Origin: Isoetes taiwanensis
Taxonomy: Eukaryota > Streptophyta > Lycopodiopsida > Isoetales > Isoetaceae
Assembly (NCBI GenBank): GCA_021234155.1
Contig: JAJEKV010000692.1
Coordinates: 50,117-114,116 of the forward strand
Direction: 5' to 3'
DNA: 64,000 nucleotides
Position 1 is the stretch's first letter, and each line of letters starts with the position of its first letter. This document shows positions 1-12,122 of this stretch, one piece after another. The notes beneath the pieces were generated by a model that saw only the letters and a program-made list of their open reading frames with translations, ran no database searches and was not told the DNA's origin. The position numbers and the translations under genes were made by a program.

Positions 1-3000
1 TTGCTTTGTGGTTATTTACAAGCTAAAGGGGCGGCCGCGCCATTTTGTTTGTTTCTGAAGCTTTTTTGGCAATTTAATATCAGCTTTTGTGGTTCTCGGG
101 GCTTTTCCTCATACTTTCTAAGTAAATGGCCATACTTCTCTTCACGACAACTAAACTCACATTGTTTTATATTAAATGTAGCGGTTTTTGCATGACAACT
201 GGTTTCTTTTTAAGTAAATAGTGCCATATCTAGCCATAAATGTGTGATAAAACAGGGAAGAAACTGATTTCACGAGAAATTGGAATCCGCGAAATTTCCA
301 ACTTTAATGAAACTCCGCTTTATTTCTCTATTTTGTATTGGATAAAGGGGATCGCAAAAGGAGAGAAGGGATGACTCAACAGAGTCTGAGCAGTTTTTTA
401 GTAGCCTGCATAGGCTTAACAACTCGAAGCTCTTTACTATTGCCATCATATGTCCCAGGAGAGCCTCATATGCATGCTTTGGTGGCTTCATACGACTCGG
501 AATGCCTAAAGGTCGTTAGGGAAGGTTCTCTTCTCTTTGGAGACAAAGGATACTGATTTGAGGATGCAGTTTAAAAAGCGCTTGTATCTTATATTATAAT
601 GTTTTAGTGCAAGTAATGGACCACGCCCTAAAATAGGCGGTGATTTTGAGCTAAAAGTTTAAGCGGTCGGATGCCTACGGGTTTTTTCTTTTCTCATGAT
701 CGATTTAGGGCTTAAGGTTTTTTCCACCTTCGGGACTAGCGGCCGGGCTTTTAGCAATGAGTTCTCTAACACTTTCGGCTGTATATGGCTATCGAGCTTG
801 CGATTTAGGGAGCTCTGCGAAGTACCTTGCTTGCTTATTCATAAGGTTTTAAGCTCATAAGCATTTTGTGGATGATTTAGGTGCAAAGTTCGTTGCATTT
901 TCCTCTCGATCTTTGCCAAGAACTTCGTGGATCCTACTCTACTAGATGGTAGATCCCTGTAAACTATAACCTAGCTTTTGTTGGTGTTATGCATCGTTTG
1001 AAAATTGCCGGTTCGGAGACAGATCACGCCTTATGGGCACTCTAGCCATTCTACTCTGTATCTCAGCGAGGTTGAACTTCGGCACATGGTTTCTGTAAGA
1101 TTGCCATGGACTTTTTAGTGATTAATGCGGAGCTATGGACTTTCTTTGTTAATCAATTGGGCCCGCGATAGGCAGATTTTTGCGCGTGATGATCGCCACA
1201 ATATACCTCGGAAGGTTTCAACATGCATCATTTGCCCCGTGATATTTACGCGGATGGAGGATGAGAATGACACCGTGCAACATAGTTGTAGAAGCTAGGT
1301 AAAAGTGGTATGATTGAAGCGGATCGTGAGGCCGCTAAATATCTTCGGTATGCATTGTAGAACTTTAGATCTTACTTTAATGTGGATCGAAGATATCGCT
1401 CTTGCTTTTTGTGAGAACAAGACTCAATCAACAAGACTCAATCAACATATGAATCTGTTTTTCGGTGATGGTGATGTTAAGTAAGATTTGGGTCTGGTGT
1501 TTTTCAAGCATGTTTTGGGTCTTATGGTCTAAAACATAAATATTACCACCTTCTTATAGGTATCAAAAGGTGTGTCCAATTTGGAACTTTGTGGTTGCAA
1601 ACACCACTCATCGACAAACCTAGATTAGCTAGAGAGTGCAAAGATGTCAAGGCGGATAGAGTATATATTGGTTCTTACCTTTGGAGGGAAGACAAAAGAT
1701 TTTCTAGCGGCGAGGAAAGCTTCTATATACCTGCGGTATGTTTCGGACCAATCATTTTGTACTTTCTTCATTTATTACATGCATAAAAATATATGTATGA
1801 GGATGTGGAGCATGTTTAAAGGCATGCAATTTCTACTCCTTGATCAATTTATGTCATGTTAAAGAGTTTGTCTCACTAAATTTGTGATTGCATGTCGAGA
1901 GAGGAATTATGCGACTTATGCAAAGTGAATTTTGACATTTTATAGTAAATCAAAGGGAATCGAGTATAGAAATGCATCAAGTTAGCATCATAAAACCTTC
2001 CCGACCCACATTATACTTTTCATGCCAATCTGCAAATAAGTTCATATTGGCCCTATCAACCCAATTGAAAGTTGAATCAGAAAATTGCTTCGGCATTTAT
2101 TGGATTTGTATGTCGCAATGTTACGCAAGAAAAAAGAGAACACTTAATAGAGGGGCTCAATGCACTTTTGGTTTTGCTCCTAGGTGATTATGCACTCTGT
2201 TTTTGCAGGACAAGCATGCAGGAGGATCAATAGGAGGAGCTATTTTACTACAAATTTCTTCATTGTTACGCTTTATAACAAGGTTGGCATGTTTCGATGG
2301 ATTAGTGCATGTTGATATTAGTGTCTTTTCAAGATCTGGTTGTATATCCGGGATCGGCATATCCAAGTTGATGAAACATATATTACATCATCGAGAAACA
2401 ATATAATGAAGGATCTGACTTATCTAAATGAAACACTTTATGCATGGCTTTTCTAGCACAAAATTAAAATACAAGTCAATCGTAGCACTTTTTGCATTGT
2501 GTGGTTGATTGACATTATGCCATGATAACAACTTCAGGAGATTGACTTGCCATAATGCCTCTTTCAAACCGATACTTATCCCGAACATGTTTGGGGTTGA
2601 AGGGGCTTCTGCAGTCTTAATTTTGTTTTCAAAGTTTGTACTCTTAGTCATCTCGATTGTTATTATTGGCTCTGGGTTGTTATTGTTGGTAGGGTTGTTA
2701 TTATTGGTATGCTTGCATATCATGCCAAGATCAAAGAAAAGGCTATCCTTGCTTTTGTTAACCCATTGAATATTTTCTAATGATGTTACAATTTCAAAGT
2801 GTATTGATAATACTAGAGCCAAGAGCCAAGAGCCAAGAGAAACATTATGATGGGTATTACGTTTAAGCGGCTCACTTGCTCAAACTAAAATCCTCAAACA
2901 TAACATGCTTTACACCAAAAAAAGCTTTTGTTTTTTTTCACGCTTTTTGTGGACAAATAGGCTAGAAAATTTTGAAAGGAAAATGTTTGTGACATAGTGC

Positions 3001-3478
3001 CTATCATGTGATTGCGGCATGTTCTTTTGGCAACAACCACATTTTCAGGTAATACAAATAGTAGCAGCACCACTCACATAATAGAGTTACCAACTTTGAC
3101 TAATATATTCGGGTAGAATTAGGCGGTCGAAGTCAAATGCAGCCATGGTGTTGCATGGCCATTTTTGCCTTGATGTGTTGTGCAAGTTTGAATACTACCT
3201 AGGTCAAATTTCACAAAAAATATAATTTCTCAAGGTTTATATTCTCCCATTTGGATGTCCATTAAAAGAAGATACTTATACATTTCAAACCAATATCTAT
3301 AAAGTGGGTGTATAAATGCAACAAAATAAACAAACTTTAAAATCCTTCATACTAAAACCTCTTCCTCTGATTTTCCAAAAAAGGTGCAAAATAAGTGCCT
3401 ATTATCTCTTCCTCCAATATACAAAGTGCAAAATTAGTGACTATTATGTATAACGACATGTCTCCCATAAATTTTCAT
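1..3478. other. Intergenic DNA, no gene recognised
   Basis: No open frame here has a recognisable domain. The longest frame (minus strand, 2424-2822) translates to a biased Asn/Thr-rich stretch produced by a low-complexity TTGTTATTATTGGT-like block near 2660-2710, and I do not take it as a gene. A short direct repeat of GAGCCAA units lies near 2816-2840. The region is AT-rich and looks like decayed repeat DNA. I see no tRNA, LTR or TIR in it. Confidence 0.6.
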
Positions 3479-3611
3479 ATTAGAACGAGGAAATTCCGAA
3501 GTTTATATTATAATTCAAGTGAAGCTTATCCCAAGATTACAAAGTTAGTTAGAACGAAAAGCTTCGAAGTTTATATATTACAAGTGAAGCCCATCTCATT
3601 GTTACAAAGTC
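3479..3611. repeat. Two-copy tandem repeat, unit about 65 bp
   Basis: Two adjacent diverged copies share the order TTAGAACGA, CGAAGTTTATAT, AAGTGAAGC and TTACAAAG, running from about 3479 and from about 3545. They lie just upstream of the phosphatase-like pseudogene. They may be promoter or 5' flank sequence or a remnant minisatellite. Confidence 0.7.
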
Positions 3612-3708
3612 AGTCAGTCTATGTCTGGCTCTTTTCTTCTCTCGGATCATCTACATGTAGCAAACATATGCCCAGCAACGCTGGGCATCATTACTAGTAA
3701 TCTTCATA

Positions 3709-5322
3709 ATGATATCCCTTGTGCCAGATGACGACTATGAGGTAGCTAAGAGCAAAGGGGCATCAGATAAAGGTGCATGGCAGTGTTTTCTTTTGGATGA
3801 ACCCAACTTGAAAAATGTCTTCTACAAAGCAGATGATGAGGATGAAGCAAATGAAAGCGAGGAATTTGATGTTCCTAACCTCTACCGGAAAGACATCACT
3901 CTGGAATTGCTGACAAAAGAAAAGGGGCCCTTGAATAAACATGGGTTTGCAATCAATCTGGCAAGCTATCTTGTTGAGGCATTTGCACCACTTGATACCA
4001 CTTGCTGTGAATTACATGTTGGAGGGTATATTGGTAGAGAAACCCTGAAGACATCAAGAAGATGTTTAAGTTTCGTCATCGATGACCAATCCAGGGATTT
4101 CCTTGAAGTGTTTTTGAAAAGGTACTAGCCCGCTACTGATTGGGGTCCTGTCAAAGATAAAAACCCGTTGGCTTTGGTACCTTACAAAGGGCAGAAGCAG
4201 ACTACTAGTTCACAAAAGCCTCCAAGTGCAACTCCAGAATGTTCAAAAAGCAATGCAACCCCCGAGGAGAAGGCCGCATTGCTAGCGCGGGAACGTGAGA
4301 TCATGGAGAAAAATATGAAGTCCATTCTTGATAACATTGCAACTGGTAATGTCCAGCTTGGGAGTACGACTGCGGTAGTTCCTGATACCGGCCAGGATGA
4401 TCATGCAAGCTCAAGTGCAACCACTGAGGTTAGGAATCAAACGGAATCAAACCCCTGTGGTAGCTTTCATAGAAGAGAACGTGTCCGAACTAAACCGTGG
4501 AGTTGATGCTTCCGCAATTAAGCATCAGGGGAATGAAGTAGACGCCATTCTCTTTGGGGATGGCGGCGATGATGAAAGGTAATTCCGCCTGGCGATATGT
4601 AGCTTATTTATGGCGGACAAAAAGCAGCTTGGCGTGTATTGCGCACCACTTTGCATGGCTAACTCTTTTTTTCCATGGTTCGGGGATCCACGCTTTGTGA
4701 CAAAATCATTGTCTTCGATCTGAATGGTATCACGGTAAAACGCGTTTCCTAAGAAGCTTATTGTGCGGGGATGACTTGAGCAAGTCCCTCTAGAATCGAA
4801 TATTAAGTGGATCTATCCTCGTCCACACTTAGAAGATATGATGAATGAGGCATTCAGATTGTTTGAGTTGCCATCGATCCTCAATGGGCCGAAATGTTGA
4901 TGAAGTACTTAGGGTGTTACCAGGCATGAATCGAGACTTTGTGGCGATTTGGGACCAAAGTAAGTGTATAAAGTTTCCACATCCAAGAGATCAGGGATGG
5001 CAAACCCGGTCTTAGTGAAACATCTTGGTACTATGATGGATCATCTTGGCATTCAAAGAAAGAGGACATCATAATAGTAGATGATGATGCTCTTAAGTGC
5101 TTTTATAATCAAGGTCGGGGCTCTAAATCCACCAACTTATACTCCACAAGATTACTCAACGGATGAGTTTCTAGTAACTATTCATGTCCATCATGAGTGG
5201 CTTGGTCTTTGGTAAAAGCGTATCGGATGTTGTCAAAACGCATCGAGAACTAGATCGGACTAAGGAGATGGATCCCTATCTTGAGAGTTATTTGACAAAG
5301 AAAGGACTAGTCCCTCCATGAT
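3709..5322 (+). pseudogene. FCP1/NIF-like phosphatase gene, degenerate copy 1
   Basis: This is an apparently intronless coding relic of about 540 codons. The first part (3709-4506) is one frame, broken by a TAG at 4126-4128. It encodes an acidic, hydrophilic protein with a Glu/Lys-rich coiled-coil stretch (EEKAALLAREREIMEKN) of no recognised family. A shift near 4430 continues it in another frame to 4581. From about 4697 the sequence encodes FCP1/NIF motifs: KIIVFDLNGI (the DxDG site, with Asn for the second Asp), KWIYPRPHLEDMM, FVAIWDQSKC, then VKHLGTMMDHLGI and DIIIVDDDALKCFYNQ, ending with LDRTKEMDPYLESYL near 5310. FCP1/SCP-type enzymes dephosphorylate RNA polymerase II CTD or other phosphoproteins. 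The DxN substitution makes catalysis doubtful. Several compensating frameshifts and the stop make this a pseudogene, or a badly sequenced gene. The 3' flank is shared with copy 2 (10.7 kb). Confidence 0.75.
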
Positions 5323-5698
5323 GTAATCTTCATATCAAGTGAATACAATGTAAAAAGTGTTCTGTGTATATTGATGTGTTGTTATCTATAAATGCTAATC
5401 AAACACCACATTCTTCTCACTAAAACAAGAAAATGTTAAACCACCCACTACTATAATGCAAAAATTTGCAACAATGCAAAACAGCATGTCATACAACACA
5501 ACACTATATTGAAAAAAAGGTATGCAAAAGTGGCGTGCTTTTGGAACAGACATAAATCCAATTTAAATGAATGATGGTTTTTTATTACTTTTTAGTAAGA
5601 AGATTCAATTATTAAGCCAACACTATCAAATTTGACAAGTTTTTCATATCATACCTAGATTTAGAGTTGAATGACAAGATCCCGAGTTACCAAGAGGG
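5323..5698. repeat. 3' flank of FCP1-like copy 1, shared with copy 2
   Basis: This AT-rich noncoding stretch contains a block at 5531-5582 (core TTTTGGAACAGACATAA, then TTAAATGAAT and ATGGTTT) that recurs at 11327-11376 downstream of copy 2. The spacing after the end of the coding relic is similar in both (about 210 and 200 bp). Shared noncoding flanks show that the two copies derive from duplication or transposition of a longer unit, not from convergence of the coding part. Confidence 0.75.
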
Positions 5699-5932
5699 TC
5701 AACTCGGCAGGCTCGCCATACAAACTCTTCCTTTATCATCAAATTTCTTCCTGCCATCCTCCTTAAAAACATGTGCATAAGCTTTACATTCAAATACACG
5801 CAAATGATTCACACCTGGCTTTCTTTTGTAATAAACCTCATGTGAAGTCTCTCCATCTAAAATTCGCGTCCCTGCTCTATTCAGCAAATACACTGCAGTG
5901 AGTACTGCTTCAACCCAAAAACGATGTACCAT
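5699..5932 (-). pseudogene. Ty1-copia polyprotein fragment (integrase C-terminal region)
   Basis: A 77-residue minus-strand frame reads FWVEAVLTAVYLLNRAGTR, followed by GETSHEVYYKRKPGVNHLRV and FECKAYAHV. This is the classic stretch after the integrase core of plant Ty1-copia pol: FWAEAV.TA.YLLNR, then YE..Y.RKP.V.HLRVFGC.AY.HV. Copia pol is cleaved into protease, integrase, reverse transcriptase and RNase H. Only this about 230 bp piece is present. I found no LTRs, primer-binding site or RT nearby, so it is a truncated relic. It adjoins the 3' flank of the FCP1-like copy 1. Confidence 0.9.
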
Positions 5933-6151
5933 CTTTCATTGAGCCATTAGACGATTCACCATCTTTTATTATAATGTTATTGGGTAAGTATGTCGTCAAC
6001 GAAACCCTAATCCTAACCCTAATTTCGATTTAGGTTCTGTTATGTCGGGCCAGGGTTCTCCCGTTCTAGAGATCCGTTTGGAATTTTTCTGTTGGTGCAG
6101 GCATGGCGATGCTCTCTCCTGTTCGTTATGCAGCAATGCCTGAGTGATGCA
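5933..6151. other. Short intergenic stretch with telo-box-like sequence
   Basis: At about 6002-6023 the sequence reads AAACCCTAATCCTAACCCTAA, resembling the plant telomere repeat or telo-box found in many plant 5' regions. Only about three units are present, so it is not a telomere. No coding sequence is supported. Confidence 0.5.
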
Positions 6152-6263
6152 TTATCCAAGAAAATGATCACGTTTTGGCCTCCGAAACATAAACCCTACA
6201 ACAACCTAGCAACATACAAGGTTTACTTTTCGGAGGCCAAAACGTGGCCATTTTTTTGGATAA
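6152..6263. mobile_element. Hairpin MITE (foldback element), 112 bp
   Basis: The left arm (6152-6187) and right arm (6227-6263) are inverted copies matching over about 36 bp with two or three differences. The shared parts are TTATCCAA at the tips, and CACGTTTTGGCCTCCGAAA next to a 39-base loop. Transcription of either strand would give a long stem. No coding capacity and no clear target-site duplication were found. A MITE is the most likely reading. A small-RNA precursor is possible. Confidence 0.75.
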
Positions 6264-8960
6264 CTAGGTACACCTTTTCTAAACATGCAGCGGAGACATG
6301 GCAACTGAAATAGAGTTTGAGTTTGAACCTATTGGTTATCGAATGATCCCAAAGCGGTTTTGCTACTACAAAAGGCGTCATCTTCTCCTTTCAAATGGAG
6401 TAGTTCTTGCCTTTAAGCAAGAACGTCTCGCTCATGAACACATTTTCCAGGTTGTCCATTGTGAATAACACAAGCCTCTTCTAATCAAAGCCTCAAATCT
6501 GGAAACTCCTATTCTATCTTCAACATGCAAGACAATATGCAAGCTGCTGCAACAAATCTTTCAAAATTTTATGATGCAACTCTCCATAATAGAGGAATGC
6601 TTCTCTCTAGGCTCAAACACAAGTTAGGGCTAAAATCTGCTCTGTTTTCCACAAGGCAAAAAAACCTTTCCAAAATACTTCCTTTCTTGCACAAAATGAA
6701 GCACCCAAGGATGGAAACACTGCTACGATACCAAATGTTGAGTGGAGAAGATGATCTAAACAGCAAAACGCAATGGAGAGAGGAGGAGACGCAACAAGCA
6801 ACAAAGGAGGAGCAAGAAAACTTGTGTATATTACACTAACTCAAAGAGATAGTACATATATACCCGTCCTCATGTTGGGTGGCAAATAGGAAAAAAAGAT
6901 AAAAATGAGGGGCCCATGGGCTAATACAAAATGTCCCATGGGGTACAACGTTAAGTTACATGTTAAGTTACAATGACTTAACATGTCAATATATATCACA
7001 TTAACTATTCTACTTGACCATGATAAATATAAAAGATGTGTTGAATTTATTAGTGCTAAGCATTTTTTTTTCTAGTTTTTGTGTAGACCACATATTTATC
7101 GAAGCTTGACAAGCCCTACTTCTTGCTCAAATCATACGTGCCATGCGGCTAAAAGTGCAAGGGATGAGCTTTTATTCACCATGAAGAACGTCTCTTACGC
7201 AATAAGACATAGCAAGTTTGATTTATTTATGCAACCATCTATTATTCACCCTAGCATACAAAAGAGCTTCTTTGATCTATTACTAAGCACCGCGATCGAA
7301 TATTGCTCTTGCGCAATAAACCCTCTTGAAGCTAAGAGCCTTTTTTACGACATCTTTGAAGAATATTGTCAATATATTGAAATTGAAGACTAAACTTGAT
7401 CAGTGAGGAGGTTAGGCTCTTGGCGTAATCTATATAGATGCAACTACAACATTTCTTAATGTTCTTGTAGAATTATTAAAACCTTGAAAGTGAAAATTTT
7501 TATGGAAAGGAATAATATATTAAAAATAAAAATGCATAAAACAACTATTATTTGAGAAGGCTAAGCATTTGTTGTAGGCATCAGAAGATATGAAGCAAGT
7601 CAATGTGTTATTCCATTCTCTAAAAGCACAAAATATGAAAAATCAAGCTTTTGTGCAATGCCCATTACTACATAAGTCTCTATTAATGCATGTGAGACAA
7701 GAAAAACAATCGACTTCATCTGTGTTTAGGGTTGATATGATTGAAAATGCAAGTAGAAGCGGTTTATCTTTGGTTTTAGAGGTATGCCCTAGGATGATAT
7801 TTTTTTCTTTTGCAAGTAAAACCTTGGATAGTGAATATAATGTGCTCTGCTTCATACCTTTTCGGGCACATTACTGAAACAAAACAATTAATCCAGCATG
7901 TTAAGCAATTGCTACCTCCAGATAACTTAATAAGTTGCCTCCTCTTCCTGAGTTCCTGCACCAATTTTATATAGGAAAAAAGAATGCATTGAATTTCTAC
8001 AAAGCTATTTGCAACGTGCTTCAGTCAAAACCAACAATAGTGAGCAGTGGACCTTAGGAATGAGTCTATTGCCAAAACGAATCTGCTTTCTTCACATGAC
8101 TCTACTCTCCTAATTTCAAATTTGTACCTACAATGAATAAGAAAAACAGAGCTGCAGACTTCACAAACATGCATTGCAAATTGTTTTTTTTTTCAGTTAC
8201 TTGCATATTTCACAACATCTAATAGATTTCACAACTATTAGAATTAGTTTTAGCAATAAAGCAATTTCCTTCACATTCAAACCTGGATATGCAAAAGCTC
8301 AAACTAAGCCATGTTTGTTTAGTCATGGCAGCGTCTAAAAGCTCCTTGCTTTAGCTATGGCATTATTCTGAGGCAAAGGAAAGGATGAGAGACAACGTAA
8401 CGAACGGAGCTCAGAGAGCCATAGCTGAAAGCAAAAATATGAATAATGAATGAAAGAAAGAATTTTGGAAATCACAAAATGTGTTTCCTAAATTTGAACT
8501 TCACGCACATGGTTCATGAAATTTGAATTTTGTTCATTTTGCACTCACCGAAATTACAGAAAGCATCCGAGACACGCCCCCAGAAACATCTGCTTGGAGA
8601 CTTGAAAACTTTTGAGGTCTCAGTTGCACCATTCTCAGAAATCCGTTATTGGCACAAACAAATCAAGCTTAAAAGGCGGTGTGAAGGTGTAGATAGCCCT
8701 GGGCCGAGGGTTCTTGGAAAAAAGGGGTCCAGGGCCATGGCCAAAATGGCGGGGGTGCTTGTGAGCGCCTGGACGCCCGACTAACCATAACCATATAACC
8801 AAAATTTTTTTTTGCCCGATAACTTCCAGAGCGTCAATATCTCATGCTGCCGAGGTTGAGGTTTACATAGAGAGAGAGGTCAATTTGGAATACGAGGATG
8901 CGCCCTTGAGGATGGATCTGATCGAAAAAGAGGAGAAAAAAAGCGAGGGCATGTGGTTTT
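6264..8960. other. Intergenic DNA, only weak unassigned frames
   Basis: A 104-codon frame at 6525-6839 (plus) is Lys/Gln/Glu-rich. A 95-codon frame at 7590-7877 and another at 7079-7393 resemble nothing I know. All lack recognisable splice partners and sit in AT-rich sequence, so I do not promote them to genes. The stretch from 7900 to 8900 shows nothing else of note. Confidence 0.5.
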
Positions 8961-8964
8961 CATG

Positions 8965-9040
8965 ATCGAGGCGGGGAATTGAACCACGCTTTCAAGGCCA
9001 CTTCTCGTTGCTAAGCCCCTTTGAGCCACCCGTGATCTGA
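8965..9040 (-). mobile_element. tRNA-derived SINE head (A and B boxes)
   Basis: Read on the minus strand, TGGCTCAAAGGGGC (about 9015-9028) fits an RNA polymerase III A box. GGTTCAATTCC (about 8975-8985) fits a B box about 44 bases further on, which is the spacing of a tRNA. A folding acceptor stem is not evident, and the sequence runs on into a CT-rich tail region toward 8880, so a SINE fits better than a working tRNA gene. The 3' end and target-site duplications are not resolved. Confidence 0.5.
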
Positions 9041-10474
9041 TAAAAAAAGAAAATAGCAAGCTAAATAAAAACAAGAGGAAGGTAAAAGAAAGGGCTTTTG
9101 GGGGAAGAACATGTCTTGAATCCGCGATATCGCCCGGCTGGTTTAGGCAAAATGACAACAAAACGAGAAAAGATCTGAGAAAAGATATGAAGAATGGCTC
9201 TGCACAAGGAAAGAACCAAAAAAAATAAGCATCTTACTTCACGCAATCGCCATTAACTTTCGGTCGACCCCTGTTGCATGCGCATTAGAGCGCCAATGGC
9301 GAAGGGGAAAATCACGAGATAGCCACACAACCAGGGACAAAAAGCAAGGCGTAAAATACAAAAATCCATTTGAATGGGGCAAAAGCGGCTCAAACTAAAC
9401 CCGGTTGCCGTGGAACTCAAGCTTACTCCCAGTTGCAAGCACTACACGCTTCAAAGCATTAGAAAGGTTAGAAGATGGCTATGGCGGCCGAGTTGCATCT
9501 TGAAAGCGACAAAAGAAAATGGGTAGAGCAAAGAAGCGACAAAGAAGGGCGGTAATATTCTAGGGTGTTATATGGAACTGCCGTATTTCTCTAGGTACAT
9601 TATGAGTCTCGCATATAAAATATGGGCGATCTGATGTTATTAGCTGGTAACATGATTGAAATGGACGGTTGAGATTGCATCGTAGCCTGTAAACCTGAGA
9701 ACCAGGGCGTTAAGGATCACAAAAGGGACGAATACAGGCGTTGAATTTGGGATGCCAAATCATGACACCATCTGAGTGGAGGTCGAACAAGAATTATCTA
9801 AATCGGAGGCAGTTTGCAATATCTGGATCATCTGCCATTATGTAGTATCTGGAGCACCAATAGTTGCAGATAGAAATCAGGTAGAAGAGGAGAGAACCAG
9901 CGGCCTTGCAACTGGACCTAAACAACTCGATTCTGGATAAATCCATCATATCTAATTCTTTGGTAAGTGGATAATGTCGATTGCTCCATGTCCACCCGCC
10001 CAATGCGACCAGCGAGGTCCAACTGTCGTGTTTTTCCTTTCTAATTTCTTCTGTTCCCATTTCTACCATTCCCAGAGTCTAGAATTTCTTGCCTTAGTTT
10101 TTAAGGGATTAGATAATTCCGTAAGACTTGATTGTTTAAAAATGCAATTGGACGTATTTTTCATGTGAACATGAAGCGTGATCCATGGTTTCAGATGCTG
10201 GATTTGCAAGGCGTGATTTGCAAAAGAGTGAATCTAAATCATGTTGAGCCTTCATTGTTTTATAGGAGTGGATCTAAACCACACACACACATGGTTTTGC
10301 ATTATTTTTAGTGTGAAATTTGCACCTTAGCAAGAAGAAACCATAGTGGTAAAATTTCGTAGCAGTAAAACTTCCTGCTTAGAACTTGCAATTAAGTTGA
10401 CATATGAGGTATCTTATATCTTATATATTTTCTATGAAATATCTTTCACTTCAGCTCTATACAATATTACTATG
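9041..10474. other. Intergenic DNA, no gene recognised
   Basis: Minus-strand frames at 8880-9161, 9253-9438 and 9794-10069 show no domains and no codon pattern I trust. The region may include decayed SINE or LINE sequence, but nothing can be assigned. Confidence 0.5.
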
Positions 10475-10630
10475 CTCGGCGTGATTTGTTTTGTTCCATA
10501 TCTAGTTTACACTACAATATTATGCTTGCTTAGACGCTGGGTATGATTATGTTTTGTTCCATAACTAGGTTTCCTCTACAATATTATCCTTGTAATCTGA
10601 GGGCTTGGCGTGATTTTGTTGTTCCAACAA
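10475..10630. repeat. Diverged minisatellite, about 2.3 units of 70-80 bp
   Basis: The order GGCGTGATT, GTTTTGTTCCATA, CTAG, CTACAATATTAT and CTTG recurs from about 10478, about 10540 and (truncated) about 10606. The units differ by small indels. It lies just upstream of the second FCP1-like relic. Confidence 0.65.
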
Positions 10631-10739
10631 TCATGTGAGATTGTAATGCACACTTAGAGCATGTAGAATGTTTGAGAAATATCATAACAAGTTTGAATCT
10701 GCCAGGGTAACAACCACTTCACCTGCATACTGAATCTGA

Positions 10740-11150
10740 TAATGCATAAGGGGTTTTCTAGGGGAACTCCAAGAATTGCCTGGAAAAAATTGGTAAGGAC
10801 TTGTCTATGTGTGACTTTCACCTCATCGTATTGTTAGTTGTTACGCCATCCTAGGCCCATTCAAAGGCCTTGCAGGTAAACCTATTTTCATTAAAGACAT
10901 GGGGACAATAATGAATCCCCTTGGAATTGAGAAGAAGAAAGATATAATCATCGTAGTTGACGGTGCACTTAAATGTTTCTTTAATCAAACTCGAGCACTT
11001 AATCCACCTCCAGTTTATGGATGTTATGAGAGGTCATGCTACAAATAAAACTATGGCTGACGTTTTTCTTGACTTTCCAGAATTAGAAGGACATCATACA
11101 TTGATCCATTTCTAAAAAAATATGTACAAGAAAAAAACCTGCAATATTGT
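10740..11150 (+). pseudogene. FCP1/NIF-like phosphatase gene, truncated copy 2
   Basis: From 10876 an uninterrupted stretch reads GKPIFIKDMGTIMNPLGI, then KKDIIIVVDGALKCFFNQ and ALNPPPVYG. This matches copy 1 (VKHLGTMMDHLGI, DIIIVDDDALKCFYNQ, LNPPTYT) residue for residue in places. A later piece encodes RTSYIDPFLKKYVQEKNL, matching copy 1's RTKEMDPYLESYLTKKG. The N-terminal half, including the DxDG region, is missing. The sequence just before GKP ends in TTGCAG, so an intron border is possible. It is a truncated relic of the same family as copy 1. Confidence 0.75.
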
Positions 11151-11425
11151 TATTACTATTTGCAAATTTCATTGTTCAATAAGTTTTTTGCTATTTGCAT
11201 CAATGCTATCAATTTCGTATCGATTTTCAATAAAGTAAAAACAACAAGGTAATATGATACATTTATTAGCACATTTGGAACGTAAGAAAAGGGCACCACA
11301 GCAACATATGCCCTAAATATGCCCCAAAGTGGCATGATTTTGGAACAGACATAATCCCAAAATAAATGAATCATGGTTTCTACTCTCCTTAATAACCAAA
11401 GCTCCCTCTCCTTGACCTGCTGCAA
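11151..11425. repeat. 3' flank of FCP1-like copy 2, shared with copy 1
   Basis: The block at 11327-11376 (AAGTGGCATG, TTTTGGAACAGACATAA, AATAAATGAAT, ATGGTTT) aligns with 5531-5582. The surrounding AT-rich sequence is more diverged. It shows that the duplicated unit extends at least 250 bp past the coding relic. Confidence 0.7.
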
Positions 11426-12122
11426 ATCAAGATGCAGATAAAAGCACTGCGTTTAATTTAATCCACAACTACAAAATTAGAAGCTATAGAAGAATGACCC
11501 TGAGGACCTCAAGCTTAAAGCATCTGGTAAGATGCCTCCTTTAGTTCTAATATATCTACATAAACTAAACTAAAGCTATCTAATCTAAGCAAAAGGAATT
11601 TTGGATGTGACCTGTTGAATGAATAAGACAATGCCATAGCTGAACTCGCCTTCTTGCTTCCACCCTAAAAGAAAATGTCGGATGTGCTATGCAAAAAAGC
11701 AGTTCAATTATTCCGACTATGGCTTTTCTCAAGGCTCCCACGATTGAAATCAGAGATCGTGCGCAAAGGTTTAAAATTGGTATTCATCTGCATCTGCATT
11801 AAGCGCATTAAGAGCAAAATTCAAAATTTCTATTCATGCGTCCCTTGAGAGGAATGCCGCATGTGACGTGCGGCGTTCTTGGCACAATTCTCAAACACAT
11901 CCAAAAATAAAAAAGAAAATGTTTTTCTAACTTCATTCCTAACCTTTAGGATGATTTTTGTTTGCTGCTGTTCTTGTACACGTTTATGCTTACCTCTAGG
12001 TAACTTGTAAAAAAAAATGGCCTAAAGATGGCCACAATTTTGGAAGGACAAAATTGCCACATGGCCGATTTTAACAAGGCAAGCAGATAAGAAAGCTGAT
12101 AGGATAGAAGCAGGGCGAAAGC
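11426..12122. other. Upstream region of the 12.1 kb gene
   Basis: No coding sequence is visible. The last 100 bp before 12123 should contain the 5' UTR and promoter of the following gene. No confident TATA box can be chosen in this AT-rich sequence. Confidence 0.4.

Noticed and set aside
2424-2822. A 132-codon minus-strand frame
   Set aside because: An Asn/Thr run comes from a simple TTATTG-type repeat, and the rest shows no family.
5699-5932. A complete copia element around the integrase scrap
   Set aside because: No LTR pair, primer-binding site or reverse transcriptase motif lies within several kb.
6002-6023. Telomere
   Set aside because: Only about three CCCTAA-like units are present, inside unique sequence. 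It is a telo-box-like promoter motif at most.
8965-9040. A functional tRNA gene
   Set aside because: A and B boxes are present, but acceptor and anticodon stems do not pair. A SINE head fits better. The same holds for 62736-62792.
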